Positions 7,872 through 17,353 are shown, numbered from the stretch's first letter. The stretch: DNA of 44,586 bases from Desulfobacterales bacterium (GCA_024637225.1 JAGXFP010000012.1:1-44586), one strand, 5' to 3'. Made by a program: numbers and translations. The notes: generated by a model not told the origin, from the sequence alone.

Positions 7872-8050
7872 GGGACTCAGAAATTGTTGCTACCGGTTTA
7901 CCACGCATCGAAAAGTCCGTCATTCCGGCAGATTTTAAGCCGGAATCCAGATCATCCGCTGGATGCGATCCGCGTAAGCTATCACAAGATACCGAATCCG
8001 CTTTGTTATCGGCTGATTCGGAGACCAAAATATGATGTGAAGGAAAAGAT
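7872..8050. repeat. Intergenic gap with short GTCATTCCGGC palindrome
   Basis: 179 bp between the folate methyltransferase and MttB-like 2. It contains TCATTCCGGC...GCCGGAATCCAG (about 7919-7949), a short palindromic repeat. A fragment of the same sequence (CATTCCGGCTTCCGG) recurs near 541. There is no terminator T-run, so read-through to the next gene is likely. Confidence 0.6.
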
Positions 8051-9586
8051 ATGAGTGATTTTCGAAAGGGAAATATCGTCAAGCCATATGAACGGCTGGA
8101 CCAGGAACAGATCGACCGAATCCATGAGGCCTCAATGGCCATCCTGGAGGAGCCGGGCATCTGGTGTTACAACAAGCAGGCGGCCGACCTCTTCGTTAAA
8201 AACGGGGCGACAAGCGTCCTGGAAGATAAGGGCGGTAGTCCCTGCTGGCGGGTACGGCTGCCCAGGGAGCTGATCGAATCGGCGATTGCCAAGGCTCCCT
8301 CGAAGGTGGTGATGGGCGCCCGGGACCCGAACAACCGGCTGGAACTTGACGCCGAAGTGCCCCGGGTCTATTTCGGCTCGGGCTCGGAGACCAATATCTG
8401 GCTGGATACGGAGATGACCGACTTTGTCGCCGTAGACGATCCCGGCGACCGCAGGAAAATGCCGAAGTACACCGAAAAACGCGGTTCCGCCGCTCTGCTG
8501 GCCCGAGCGGCCCACCTCTGCGAACAACTGGAACACTTGGATTTCTTCGTCCGTCCGGTCAACATTCAGGACGAGGGCATCAACGAGGGCAACCACGACG
8601 TCAACAAGTTCTTCGCCAGCCTGAACAACATCACCAAGCACGTCCAGGCCGGCCTGACCACCCTCGATGCCCTGGACGATGTGGTCAAGATGGCGGAGAT
8701 CATCGCCGGCGGCCCCGAGGCGCTCCGTGAAAACCCGGTGCTCTCTTTCATCGCCTGTATCTTCAAAAGCCCCTTGCAGCTGGTCGACGACACCGCCGAA
8801 AAGGTCTTTGCCATCGTCGAGCAGGGCTTGCCCCTGGTGATCTCTTCCTCGCCCCAGGGCGGCTCTTCGGCGCCGATCCAGGAGGCGGGCATCGTCGCCC
8901 AGATCAATGCCGAGATCCTTACCGGCGTCGCCCTGACCCAGCTGATCAAACCCGGCGCCCCGGTTCTCTACGGTTCGGTGCCGGTCCGGGCCCGCCTTGA
9001 CGATCTCCACGACCTTTACGGCTGCCCGGAGTTCAACCAGTACAATATCGACTGCGTGCAGATGGCCAGATCATACAAGCTGCCCTGCTATTCGAGCAGC
9101 GGGGTGGGCAACGCCAAGGTGCCGGGCATGCAGGCCACCTTCGAGAAGCTTTTTTCCCATCTCTACATGGCGGCCAGCGGCGCCCAATACATCCACTACG
9201 CCTTCGGGCTCCTGGACCGGACCAACACCTTCTGCCCGCTCCAAGCGGTGCTCGACAACGAGCAGGTCGGCCTGGCCAAGCACTGCATGCGGGCGCCGCT
9301 GATCAGTGCCTCGGAAAGCGACGAGGCGGTTGAGATCATCCGCAAGGTGATGACCACCAACCATAAGCTCTTCACCCGCCATACTAGAAAACCATGCCGG
9401 GCCGGGCTGGTTTCGGAACCGTATCATTTCGAATCGAAGACCGGCGAGGACCAGGTCCTGGAAAGGGCTCTGGCCCATATGGCCGACCTTGAAGCGCGCC
9501 CGGTCAAACACCTGTCCGGAGAGATGGTCGAACGGATCTTCAAGGAAATTCCGGGCCTGTTGCCTGAACTGAAACAAACTAATTAG
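8051..9586 (+). CDS. MttB-family corrinoid methyltransferase 2 (non-pyrrolysine)
   Basis: 511 aa. It shares the family frame with MttB-like 1 (IHEASMAILEEPGIWCYN, VYFGSGSETNIWLDTE, GGSSAPIQEAGIVAQINAEIL, LFTRHTRKPC) but is clearly divergent. It has an extra roughly 20-residue insert after MTDFVAVDDPGD, and YSSSGVGNAKVPGMQATFE where copy 1 has YYGTAGMTDSKAIDAQAGYE. No internal amber codon is present. The differing active-site region points to a different methyl substrate from copy 1, or to one member acting in a product-forming direction. AAGGAAAAG precedes the ATG. It is 108 bp ahead of the corrinoid protein gene and is probably its direct partner. Confidence 0.88.
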   Translation: MSDFRKGNIVKPYERLDQEQIDRIHEASMAILEEPGIWCYNKQAADLFVKNGATSVLEDKGGSPCWRVRLPRELIESAIAKAPSKVVMGARDPNNRLELDAEVPRVYFGSGSETNIWLDTEMTDFVAVDDPGDRRKMPKYTEKRGSAALLARAAHLCEQLEHLDFFVRPVNIQDEGINEGNHDVNKFFASLNNITKHVQAGLTTLDALDDVVKMAEIIAGGPEALRENPVLSFIACIFKSPLQLVDDTAEKVFAIVEQGLPLVISSSPQGGSSAPIQEAGIVAQINAEILTGVALTQLIKPGAPVLYGSVPVRARLDDLHDLYGCPEFNQYNIDCVQMARSYKLPCYSSSGVGNAKVPGMQATFEKLFSHLYMAASGAQYIHYAFGLLDRTNTFCPLQAVLDNEQVGLAKHCMRAPLISASESDEAVEIIRKVMTTNHKLFTRHTRKPCRAGLVSEPYHFESKTGEDQVLERALAHMADLEARPVKHLSGEMVERIFKEIPGLLPELKQTN

Positions 9587-9694
9587 CAAGTGCCTGTCCA
9601 GGAATGAGGATTTTTGTCCGAGAACGAGAAGCAAGGATGTCGGAAAAACACCCTAAAGGGCATATCAGGGATTAACTTTATTAAGGAGAGAACA

Positions 9695-10375
9695 ATGTCA
9701 GAGGAATTACTTGAGAAATTGGCCGACAACGTCGTCCAGGGCCGGGTCGAGCAGGAGGATGAAGGGTTTGATGACGGCTACGAAGGCCAGCCGGCGGTAA
9801 CCGAACTGGTCGAGGAGGCCCTGGGAAAAGGCATCGACCCCAATGATATCCTGATCAAGGGGCTGACCGCCTCGATGACCACGGTCGGCGAAAAATTCGA
9901 AAAGGGCGAGTACCTTATTCCCGACATGCTTGCCGCCGCTGAAGCGGTAGGGGCCGGGATGGACATTCTCACCCCGCATCTCCTGAAGGCCGGGGTCAAG
10001 TCAAAGGGCAAGTTCATCATCGCCACCGTGGCCGGCGACCTTCATGACATCGGTAAGAATATCGTGGCGATCATGCTGAAAGGCGCGGGCTACGAAGTGA
10101 TCGATCTGGGGGTCGACGTACCCACCGCCCGGATCGTCGAATCCGTCAAGGAAAACGAGGCGCCCTTCCTCGGCCTTTCCGCCCTCCTCACCACCACCAT
10201 GCGCAACATGGAAGAGGTGATCACCCAACTCAAGGCGGAAGGATTGCGGGATAAAATAAAAATATGTATCGGCGGCGCCCCCACCTCCCAGGAATTTTCC
10301 GACAAGATCGCGGCCGACGGCCATTGCAGCGATGCCTTTGCCGCCCTCGACTGGGTAAAGGCCCACGCGGTATAA
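9695..10375 (+). CDS. Corrinoid (cobalamin-binding) methyl-carrier protein
   Basis: 226 aa, cytoplasmic. Residues about 1-95 form the helical cap domain (GLTASMTTVGEKFEKGEYLIPDML is diagnostic; a short acidic insert lies at 19-31). Residues about 105-226 form the Rossmann-like B12 domain with D115-x-H117-x-x-G120 (GDLHDIGKNIV); His117 is the predicted lower cobalt ligand. It carries the methyl group between the MttB-like enzymes, the folate methyltransferase and probably the homocysteine methyltransferase. The ATG at 9695 is preceded by AAGGAGAG; the longer TTG frame from 9614 was rejected. It matches MtgC/MttC-type carriers in length and is the only corrinoid protein seen in the window, so it may serve both MttB-like proteins. 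Confidence 0.93.
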   Translation: MSEELLEKLADNVVQGRVEQEDEGFDDGYEGQPAVTELVEEALGKGIDPNDILIKGLTASMTTVGEKFEKGEYLIPDMLAAAEAVGAGMDILTPHLLKAGVKSKGKFIIATVAGDLHDIGKNIVAIMLKGAGYEVIDLGVDVPTARIVESVKENEAPFLGLSALLTTTMRNMEEVITQLKAEGLRDKIKICIGGAPTSQEFSDKIAADGHCSDAFAALDWVKAHAV

Positions 10376-10376
10376 G

Positions 10377-10487
10377 GGTAAGCGATCACAGGGCACCACA
10401 TCTTGCGGCGATCAGGCCGGCTCACGTACCAAGGTACGCATCGCCGTCCCGCTTGCCGCAACCTGCACCACCCTATAATCGCTTACC
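10377..10487. repeat. 111-bp palindromic element after corrinoid gene
   Basis: GGTAAGCGATCACAGGG on the left pairs with CCCTATAATCGCTTACC on the right, and the inner GTACCAAGGTAC is a second palindrome. It starts 2 bp after the TAA of the corrinoid gene and ends 42 bp before the SAM methyltransferase. It is probably a miniature inverted-repeat element; its transcript could also form a long hairpin separating the two genes. Confidence 0.75.
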
Positions 10488-10529
10488 GGATGAGAGCTGG
10501 CCTAACCCGGTTACGTATAAGGAGACAAG

Positions 10530-11783
10530 ATGGCGGAAGTAAAGGCATACAGCAAGGCGGCGGGAACCGGCAAGTACGAAAAGGCCATCACCCTGTCCGG
10601 CAAGTACGACAACGTCAGGCGATTCTGGGAAGACCAGATGACCGGGATTTTTCTGCGCCCGGCCCTGAACGACCTGGTCGACTATAAACGCAAGCGCCTG
10701 GAACGGCTGCGCATCCTCGATCTCGGCTGTGGCAGCGGCGACGGCTTCGATCTGATCATGGGGGTAACCTCGAAGGACCCCGGCCTCTACGATTTCGTCC
10801 ACGAGGCGATCATGCCGGAAATGCTCCAGGAATATCTGGGGGTGGACGTCAACGACAACCTGCTGGCCCAGGCCAACGAGTATTACGGCGATCATCCCAA
10901 GATGCGTTTTGCCAAGCACGATTTAAGCAAGGGCATGCCCTTCGGCCCTGAGGACGAGGCGCCTTTCGACGTTTACCTCACCTCCTACGGGACCATGAGC
11001 CATTTCAAGGACGAGCAGGCCGCGCAGCTGATCGCCGATGTCTGCAAGCACGCGCCGGAACGGGCCGTCTTCATCGGCGACTGGCTGGGCCGTTATTCCT
11101 ACGAATGGCAGGATCTCTGGCATTGCTCCCAGGACGAAGAGTTCTTCATGGACTACCGGATCTCCTATATCTATCCGCCGGAAGAGCGGGGCCGGGACGA
11201 CATTCCGCGCTTTCCCCTCCGGCTGATCACCAGAAATGAGGTGATGAAAATTATCGGGATGGCCGAGGAAATGTCCGGGATCAAGATCAAGCCGCGCTGC
11301 TTTTTCGACCGCTCGATCTTGACGGGCCGTCACCTGGAGACCAGGGACTACAATGCCAACGCCCCCGATCTCAGGCTGCCGATCAACTCACTCTTCGAGG
11401 GTTATACCCGGACCGATCTCGAACAGCTTATGGTGGACTACGTACCCAGGGAGGGCTTCGGACATATCAATAATTTTTTCGAAAGCTTCTTCATGAACAC
11501 CAATTCCCTGGTCGAGCACACCATTGCCATGCTGTCCAGCCAGGAAAAAGGCGAGCCGATTACCCCGGAACTGCCCCCCTTTTATCCGGATTCGCTCCGG
11601 GAGGCCATCGAAACCATGCAGCTGGTGATCGAGACCGCGGGCAAGTTGCAGTTCGGCGATCCGCGGGCCAACATGATCGAGCAGCATCTCGGCTACTCGC
11701 TGCGCCGCCTGGAAATGGATCTCCAGCCCGGCACCGGCATGGGCCACGGCCTGGTCGGGGTTTTCGAAATCAACAAAGGATGA
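10530..11783 (+). CDS. Class I SAM-dependent methyltransferase, substrate unknown
   Basis: 417 aa. Residues about 60-200 form a Rossmann SAM-binding fold: motif I ILDLGCGSGDG (62-72), acidic loop EYLGVDVNDNLL, then DVYLTSYGTMSHFKD and RAVFIGDWLGRYSYEW. Residues about 205-417 are an unusual helical extension of over 200 residues with no motif that I recognise (VPREGFGHINNFFESFFMN; LGYSLRRLEMDL). N-, O- or C-methyltransferases of small molecules have this core, so the target cannot be read. AAGGAGACAAG precedes the ATG. It sits between the corrinoid protein and the amidotransferase, in a cluster that also encodes SAM synthesis and SAH removal, so it is the likely SAM-consuming step. Its TGA stop is supplied by the adjacent repeat. 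Confidence 0.85.
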   Translation: MAEVKAYSKAAGTGKYEKAITLSGKYDNVRRFWEDQMTGIFLRPALNDLVDYKRKRLERLRILDLGCGSGDGFDLIMGVTSKDPGLYDFVHEAIMPEMLQEYLGVDVNDNLLAQANEYYGDHPKMRFAKHDLSKGMPFGPEDEAPFDVYLTSYGTMSHFKDEQAAQLIADVCKHAPERAVFIGDWLGRYSYEWQDLWHCSQDEEFFMDYRISYIYPPEERGRDDIPRFPLRLITRNEVMKIIGMAEEMSGIKIKPRCFFDRSILTGRHLETRDYNANAPDLRLPINSLFEGYTRTDLEQLMVDYVPREGFGHINNFFESFFMNTNSLVEHTIAMLSSQEKGEPITPELPPFYPDSLREAIETMQLVIETAGKLQFGDPRANMIEQHLGYSLRRLEMDLQPGTGMGHGLVGVFEINKG

Positions 11784-11844
11784 TGGCGTCGCAAAAACTC
11801 CGATCTGCTGCGTCGTGGCGTATCGAAGTTTTTACTTAGCCATC
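11782..11844 (-). repeat. Inverted-repeat element, short B-type copy
   Basis: 63 bp between GATGGCGTCGCAAAAACTCC and GAAGTTTTTACTTAGCCATC. These are the two ends of the 34678-34805 element with most of the interior deleted. Its first bases complete the stop codon of the methyltransferase. Confidence 0.82.
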
Positions 11845-11874
11845 CCTGGGCTTTTTGCGAGTTTGTGATTTTAA

Positions 11875-12012
11875 CAAGTTCGCAAAAGCCTAAAAAGCTG
11901 TCATTTCGAACGAAGGTGAGAAATCTTTTTCTTTAACCCATCTCAACTATTAAGATTTCTCCCATTGGTCGAAATGACATTATGGCAATCTCGACTATTT
12001 GCTTTAGCCATC
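11875..12012 (-). repeat. Palindromic repeat element D (inverted copy of C)
   Basis: Its reverse complement reads TGTCATTTCGACCAATGG...GAGAAATCTTAATAGTT...AAGATTTCTC...GTTCGAAATGACAGC, closely matching element C at 3621-3763 but in the other orientation. The outer end AGCCATCA resembles the 125-bp family terminus. Confidence 0.85.
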
Positions 12013-12018
12013 AAGAGT

Positions 12019-12141
12019 GATGGCTAAACAATCGTCAGATCCAAGGCGCGCAAATTTCGAGGAATGAAGCGTACTCCAGTACGCTGTAATGACAGACAAT
12101 TTGCACCAAACGCGGGAGCTGGCGACTTTTGCGACGCCATC
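12019..12141 (+). repeat. Inverted-repeat element, A-type copy upstream of amidotransferase
   Basis: 123 bp running from GATGGCTAA to GCGACGCCATC, with core CAGATCCAAGGCGCGCAAAT, GAATGAAGCGTACTCCAG, TACGCTG and GGAGCTGGCGA. Similar copies occur at 22477 and 31508. It ends 23 bp before the ATG of the amidotransferase and so occupies that gene's leader. Confidence 0.88.
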
Positions 12142-12164
12142 AACCAAAACCTGAGGACAATATA

Positions 12165-13739
12165 ATGTGTGGCATTGCCGGCTGTTTCGGCAGCACCGAT
12201 GAAGCAACAATCAATAGGATGTTGGACGCCCTTCACCATCGCGGCCCCAATGACCGGGGGATCCATGTTACCGGTAAAATGGTCCTCGGCCATACCAGGC
12301 TGTCGATCGTCGACGTGGCCCACGGCCATCAGCCGATTCTCTCCGAGGACGAAAGCAAGGGGCTGATCTGTAACGGCGAAATCTACAACTTCAAAAAACT
12401 CCGGGCCGGTCTTGAAGATCGCTACCCATTCCGGACCAATTCCGATTCCGAGGTGATTCTCCATCTCTACCGGGAAAAAGGGCCCGAGTGCGTAAAAGAA
12501 CTGGACGGCATGTTCGCCTTTGCCATCTTCGACGGCGATACCTTCATGCTGGCCCGGGACCCGATCGGCATCAAGCCCTTGTATTACGGCTACCAGAACG
12601 AGACGATGTACTTCACCTCCGAACTGGGGGCGATGAGTCTGGCCGGGGTCGAAGAGGCCCACGAGTTCCCCCCCGGCCATTACTACACGCCGGAACAGGG
12701 TTTTGTCATGTATTACGAGGTGCCGCGGATAGCCACGGCGCCGATGACCAATGTTGACGAGATCTGCAAAGAGATTCGCGAAACCTTTATCCGATCCGTG
12801 AAAAAACGGCTGCTCGCCGATCCGGAAATTCCGGTGGGCTCATTCTGCAGCGGCGGTCTCGACAGCTCCCTGATCGCGGCGATCGCCGCCGAGGAGATCC
12901 CCAATCTGCACACCTTTGTCGTCGGGATGCGCGATGAAATCGGGGAGAGCGACGACATCACCGCCTCCCGTATCGCCGCGAACCATATCGGGTCGACCCA
13001 TCATGAACTGGCCTTCACCACGGAGGAATACTACGCGGCCCTGCCCGAGGTAATCGGCAAGCTGGAAAGCTACGATCCTTCCCTGGTTCGCTGCGCGGTG
13101 CCCTGCTATTTCACCTGCAAGCTCGCGGCGGACTACGTCACCGTCGTCCTTACCGGCGAGGGAGCCGATGAACTTTTCGCCGGCTATCATTATATGAAGC
13201 ATTTCCCCCTCGACAAACTGAACGAGGAAGGCAGGCGCTGCACCAATACCCTGCACAACATCAATCTGCAGCGGGCGGATCGGATGGGGATGTACTTCAA
13301 TCTGGAATTGCGGGTGCCCTTCCTGGATACGGAGATGATCGCCCTGGGGATGAAGATCGCCCCGGAATTGAAAGTGCATGAGGTAAACGGCGAAAAGATC
13401 GAGAAATGGATCTTCCGCAAGGCATTTGAGGGCACCGGCCTGCTGCCGGATGAAATCCTCTGGCGCTACAAGGTCCAGTACACCCAGGGGGCCGGCTGCG
13501 AGTCCCTGGGCGAGGAACTTGCCGAAAAGGAAATTTCCGATGAGGAATTGGCCCGGCTCAAGCACGATCACCCCGACGCGGTGATCAATACCAAGGAGGC
13601 GGCGCTCTATTTCAAGATTTTCCGGAAATACCACCCCCAGGATTCGATCCTGAAGTCCATCGGTATCTGGAGCGGTTTCGATTTTGCCGAGGAGCGCGAA
13701 AAGGTCAGCGGAACCATGGACGGTACCTTCAAGCCATGA
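12165..13739 (+). CDS. Asparagine-synthetase-like glutamine amidotransferase
   Basis: 524 aa, class II amidotransferase. After Met removal the catalytic Cys is N-terminal (MCGIAGCFG). The glutaminase domain (1-190) shows HRGPNDRG, TRLSIVD, NGEIYNF, ELDGMFAFA and DPIGIKPLYY. The synthetase domain (210-524) has the pyrophosphate loop SGGLDSS (229-235), FVVGMRD, LTGEGADELFAGY and RVPFLDTEM. It would adenylate a carboxylate and transfer ammonia from glutamine. Its length is close to AsnB, and bona fide asparagine synthesis is possible. Its place between a SAM methyltransferase and homocysteine methyltransferase suggests instead a specialised amide-forming role, as in AsnB-like enzymes of osmolyte and natural-product pathways. 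The ATG at 12165 follows TGAGGACA. Confidence 0.92.
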   Translation: MCGIAGCFGSTDEATINRMLDALHHRGPNDRGIHVTGKMVLGHTRLSIVDVAHGHQPILSEDESKGLICNGEIYNFKKLRAGLEDRYPFRTNSDSEVILHLYREKGPECVKELDGMFAFAIFDGDTFMLARDPIGIKPLYYGYQNETMYFTSELGAMSLAGVEEAHEFPPGHYYTPEQGFVMYYEVPRIATAPMTNVDEICKEIRETFIRSVKKRLLADPEIPVGSFCSGGLDSSLIAAIAAEEIPNLHTFVVGMRDEIGESDDITASRIAANHIGSTHHELAFTTEEYYAALPEVIGKLESYDPSLVRCAVPCYFTCKLAADYVTVVLTGEGADELFAGYHYMKHFPLDKLNEEGRRCTNTLHNINLQRADRMGMYFNLELRVPFLDTEMIALGMKIAPELKVHEVNGEKIEKWIFRKAFEGTGLLPDEILWRYKVQYTQGAGCESLGEELAEKEISDEELARLKHDHPDAVINTKEAALYFKIFRKYHPQDSILKSIGIWSGFDFAEEREKVSGTMDGTFKP

Positions 13740-13884
13740 TATATAGTTGGTTGCCCCTTTCAGGGCATAGCAGCAAGCCTTGCTTGAGGCGCTCCTGGCC
13801 CGATCCTTCCCCGGAGCGAAAAGACAAACCGCATATCAGAAGAATTTCCGGCTCCGCCGCGGACCGGACAAGACAAAGGGACAG

Positions 13885-15783
13885 ATGAAAGCTGATTTCA
13901 TAAAGACCTTGGAAGAACGGGTGATCCTGGGCGACGGCGCCCTGGGCTCGTACCTCTATGAAAAAGGGGTGGAGCTCGGCCGCAACCTTGACCTGCTCAA
14001 CCTTCGCAACTCAGAGCTGGTCTTTGCGGCCCATGAGGAGTATATCCGGGCCGGTAGCCAGCTGATCGAGACCAATACCTTCGGGGCCAACCGCTTCAAG
14101 CTGCGGGAGGCCGGAGCCGATGACCAGGTCATCGAGATCAACCGGATCGGAGCCCAAATCGCCCGGAAGGCGGCGGGCCACCAGGCCTTTGTCGCCGGTT
14201 CCGTCGGACCGACCGGGGTCAAATTCCCCCTGGATATCGGCGAGACCAGCGAAGAAGAACTCAGGGAAGGACTGCGGGAGCAGCTCGAAGGGCTTGCGGC
14301 CGGCGGAGTCGATCTTTTCATCCTTGAAACCTTCAGCCGGCTCGATGAACTTCTAATCGCCATCGACACGGCCGGAGCGGTGGCACCCGGGCTGCCGGTT
14401 GTCGCCCAGATGGTGTTCCCGACCAGGGGCAAGACCCAGGAGGGCATCGACGCCCGGGTCTGCGCCGAAAAGATGCTGGCGGCCGGGGCGGCGGTAGTCG
14501 GCACCAACTGCGGCAGGGGAATAGACGCGATGGTCACCGCCATTCAGGCCATGAGCGAGATCGACCGGGAAGATGTGATTTTTTCCGCCTTCCCCAATGC
14601 CGGGCTGCCGGAAATGGTCGGGCACCGGATGATCTATCCCGCCCAGCCGGCCTATATGGCGGCCCGGGCTGCGGAGATGCTGAAACTCGGGGTGCGGCTG
14701 ATCGGCGGCTGCTGCGGCACCACCCCCGCCCATATCCATGAATTTCGCAAAACCCTGAACATCAAGCCGATGCGGCAGAGCAGGACCGGCAGAGGCCCGG
14801 CGACCCAGGCCCCGACCACCGCCGATTTCCCGGCTGAAACAGGCAAAAGGCCCGGCAGTTTTCTGGCCAGCCTCAAGAAAGAGCGCATTCCGATCCTGGT
14901 CGAACTGGATCCGCCGACCCATCTCGAAATCAAACCGGTGCTGGCCGGGGCCCGAAAACTCGCGGAACATGGCGCCGACGCAGTTACCCTCGGCGAAAAC
15001 CCCCTGGCCATTCTCCGGACCGGTAACCTGGGAATCGCCCGGCGGATCCGCGAGGAAACCGGGATCCAGACCATAATCCATCAAACCGGCCGCGACCTGA
15101 ACGCCCTGGGCCTGCAATCCCGGATGATGGAGGCCCATATCCTCGGAATTGAAGCGGTACTGGCCGTCACCGGCGATTCGGCCAGCGCCACCGACCAGCC
15201 CGGGGTCAGCGGCATCTTCGATCTTGACTCCTTCGGGCTGATCAGGATGTTGAACCTGCTTAACCAGGGCCGGAATCTGGCCGGGCAGAGCATCAGGGTG
15301 AAGACGGATTTTTCGATCGGCGCCGCCTTCAGTTTCCGACCCAAAAATCCGACCCTGCAGATCTCCCGCCTTGAGAAAAAAGCGGCCCTGGGAGCCCGCT
15401 ATGCCTTAACCCAGCCCCTGTTCAGCAAGGACTCGGTGGAACAGATGATGGAAAAGGTCAGCCATATCGACATGCTGATTTTCCCCGGCATCTTTCCCTT
15501 GATCTCGGCCAGAAACGCCGAGTTCATTCACCATGAAGTGCCGGGAATCACCGTTCCAGAGGAGATCCGCTCCCGCCTTGCCCGTTACGACAAAGTGGAG
15601 GATCAAAAGAAGGCGGCCCTGGAAATCAGCCGGCAGCTGGTCATGGACATCTCTTCCTTTGTCGACGGGCTTTACCTGATCAGCCCCTTAAACAAGTGGG
15701 ATGTGACCCTGGAGATTGTCGACCAGGTCCGGGCGGCCGGATACCGGGGCAGCGGCCGTCATCTGATAATGGCGGCCGGCTAA
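13885..15783 (+). CDS. Homocysteine S-methyltransferase / methylene-H4folate reductase fusion
   Basis: 632 aa. Residues 1-295 are a homocysteine S-methyltransferase barrel: LGDGALGSYLYEKG, IETNTFGANRFKL, and the zinc ligands C209 (GTNCGRG) and C276/C277 (IGGCCGTTPAH). Residues about 340-625 are a MetF-like reductase (VELDPPTHLEIKP, GADAVTLGEN, VLAVTGDSA, ALTQPLFS, GIFPLISARNAEF). The same architecture is known as YitJ in Bacillus and in many anaerobes. It could make 5-methyl-H4folate and methylate homocysteine in one protein. The methyl donor is uncertain; the free corrinoid and folate modules nearby make a MetH-like shuttle likely. The TTG extension from 13780 was rejected; AAAGGGACAG precedes the ATG. 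Confidence 0.92.
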   Translation: MKADFIKTLEERVILGDGALGSYLYEKGVELGRNLDLLNLRNSELVFAAHEEYIRAGSQLIETNTFGANRFKLREAGADDQVIEINRIGAQIARKAAGHQAFVAGSVGPTGVKFPLDIGETSEEELREGLREQLEGLAAGGVDLFILETFSRLDELLIAIDTAGAVAPGLPVVAQMVFPTRGKTQEGIDARVCAEKMLAAGAAVVGTNCGRGIDAMVTAIQAMSEIDREDVIFSAFPNAGLPEMVGHRMIYPAQPAYMAARAAEMLKLGVRLIGGCCGTTPAHIHEFRKTLNIKPMRQSRTGRGPATQAPTTADFPAETGKRPGSFLASLKKERIPILVELDPPTHLEIKPVLAGARKLAEHGADAVTLGENPLAILRTGNLGIARRIREETGIQTIIHQTGRDLNALGLQSRMMEAHILGIEAVLAVTGDSASATDQPGVSGIFDLDSFGLIRMLNLLNQGRNLAGQSIRVKTDFSIGAAFSFRPKNPTLQISRLEKKAALGARYALTQPLFSKDSVEQMMEKVSHIDMLIFPGIFPLISARNAEFIHHEVPGITVPEEIRSRLARYDKVEDQKKAALEISRQLVMDISSFVDGLYLISPLNKWDVTLEIVDQVRAAGYRGSGRHLIMAAG

Positions 15784-16090
15784 AGGGCTTGCAACCTGCC
15801 GGCGCAGCTTCCGGGCCTGGCCGGAAGATTGCCCGGGAAAGCGGAAGCCGGAAATTCGCAGCCGTTACCTGCCATTCAAGGGTGCTTTTGGCGAGGTCAC
15901 CCGGCTAAGCCGTTGTAAATAAATAATCATAACATTGAAATGCCGCACTCGGCATAAGGGGCCGTAACAAACTGGGCAAAAATATAATGGTCATTCCGTA
16001 ACGGCCCCTAAATCAAACCATTCCTGAATTGGGATTACTGACCGGCGCTTGTCTCGGCCGGTTAAAACATAAAATAAAAATGGAGTTATT
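15784..16090. promoter_or_regulatory. Leader region of metK with long hairpin
   Basis: 307 bp without a gene. GGGGCCGTAAC (15959) and GTAACGGCCCC (15998) can pair across a loop of about 30 nt, and GACCGGCG...CGGCCGGTT forms a second stem just before the start. I compared it with known SAM and SAH riboswitch cores and saw no convincing match. GGAGTTATT precedes the ATG. Confidence 0.45.
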
Positions 16091-17251
<1,161 letters not shown>

Positions 17252-17254
<3 letters not shown>

Positions 17255-17312
17255 AGCTGAGTTGAGCAACTCGCCTGCTCGTACGAAACTTATGCCCTGT
17301 GGTATAACAATT
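17252..17312 (+). repeat. AAAGCTGAGTTGAGCA repeat between metK and ahcY
   Basis: The unit begins at the metK stop codon (TAAAGCTGAGTTGAGCAAC) and runs through CGTACGAAACTTATGCCCTG. It matches the copy at 2088. It fills most of the gap before ahcY, whose own AAGGAGT site follows at about 17345. Confidence 0.8.
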
Positions 17313-17353
17313 CTAGACAACTAGCTAACTGATAATAAGCAAGGAAGGAGTAA

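Noticed and set aside
8132..9010. 292-codon minus-strand open frame opposite MttB-like 2
   Set aside because: Shadow of the real gene; no motif, and composition is typical of antisense frames in GC-rich DNA.
5582..9586. Pyrrolysine-dependent MttB
   Set aside because: Neither copy has an in-frame TAG, and both are complete to full family length, so no amber read-through is needed.
12840..13634. 264-codon minus-strand frame opposite the amidotransferase
   Set aside because: Antisense shadow; the plus strand has clear active-site motifs.
15784..16090. SAM or SAH riboswitch upstream of metK or ahcY
   Set aside because: Hairpins are present, but no conserved SAM-I, SAM-II or SAH core sequence was recognised, and the ahcY leader is mostly repeat DNA.
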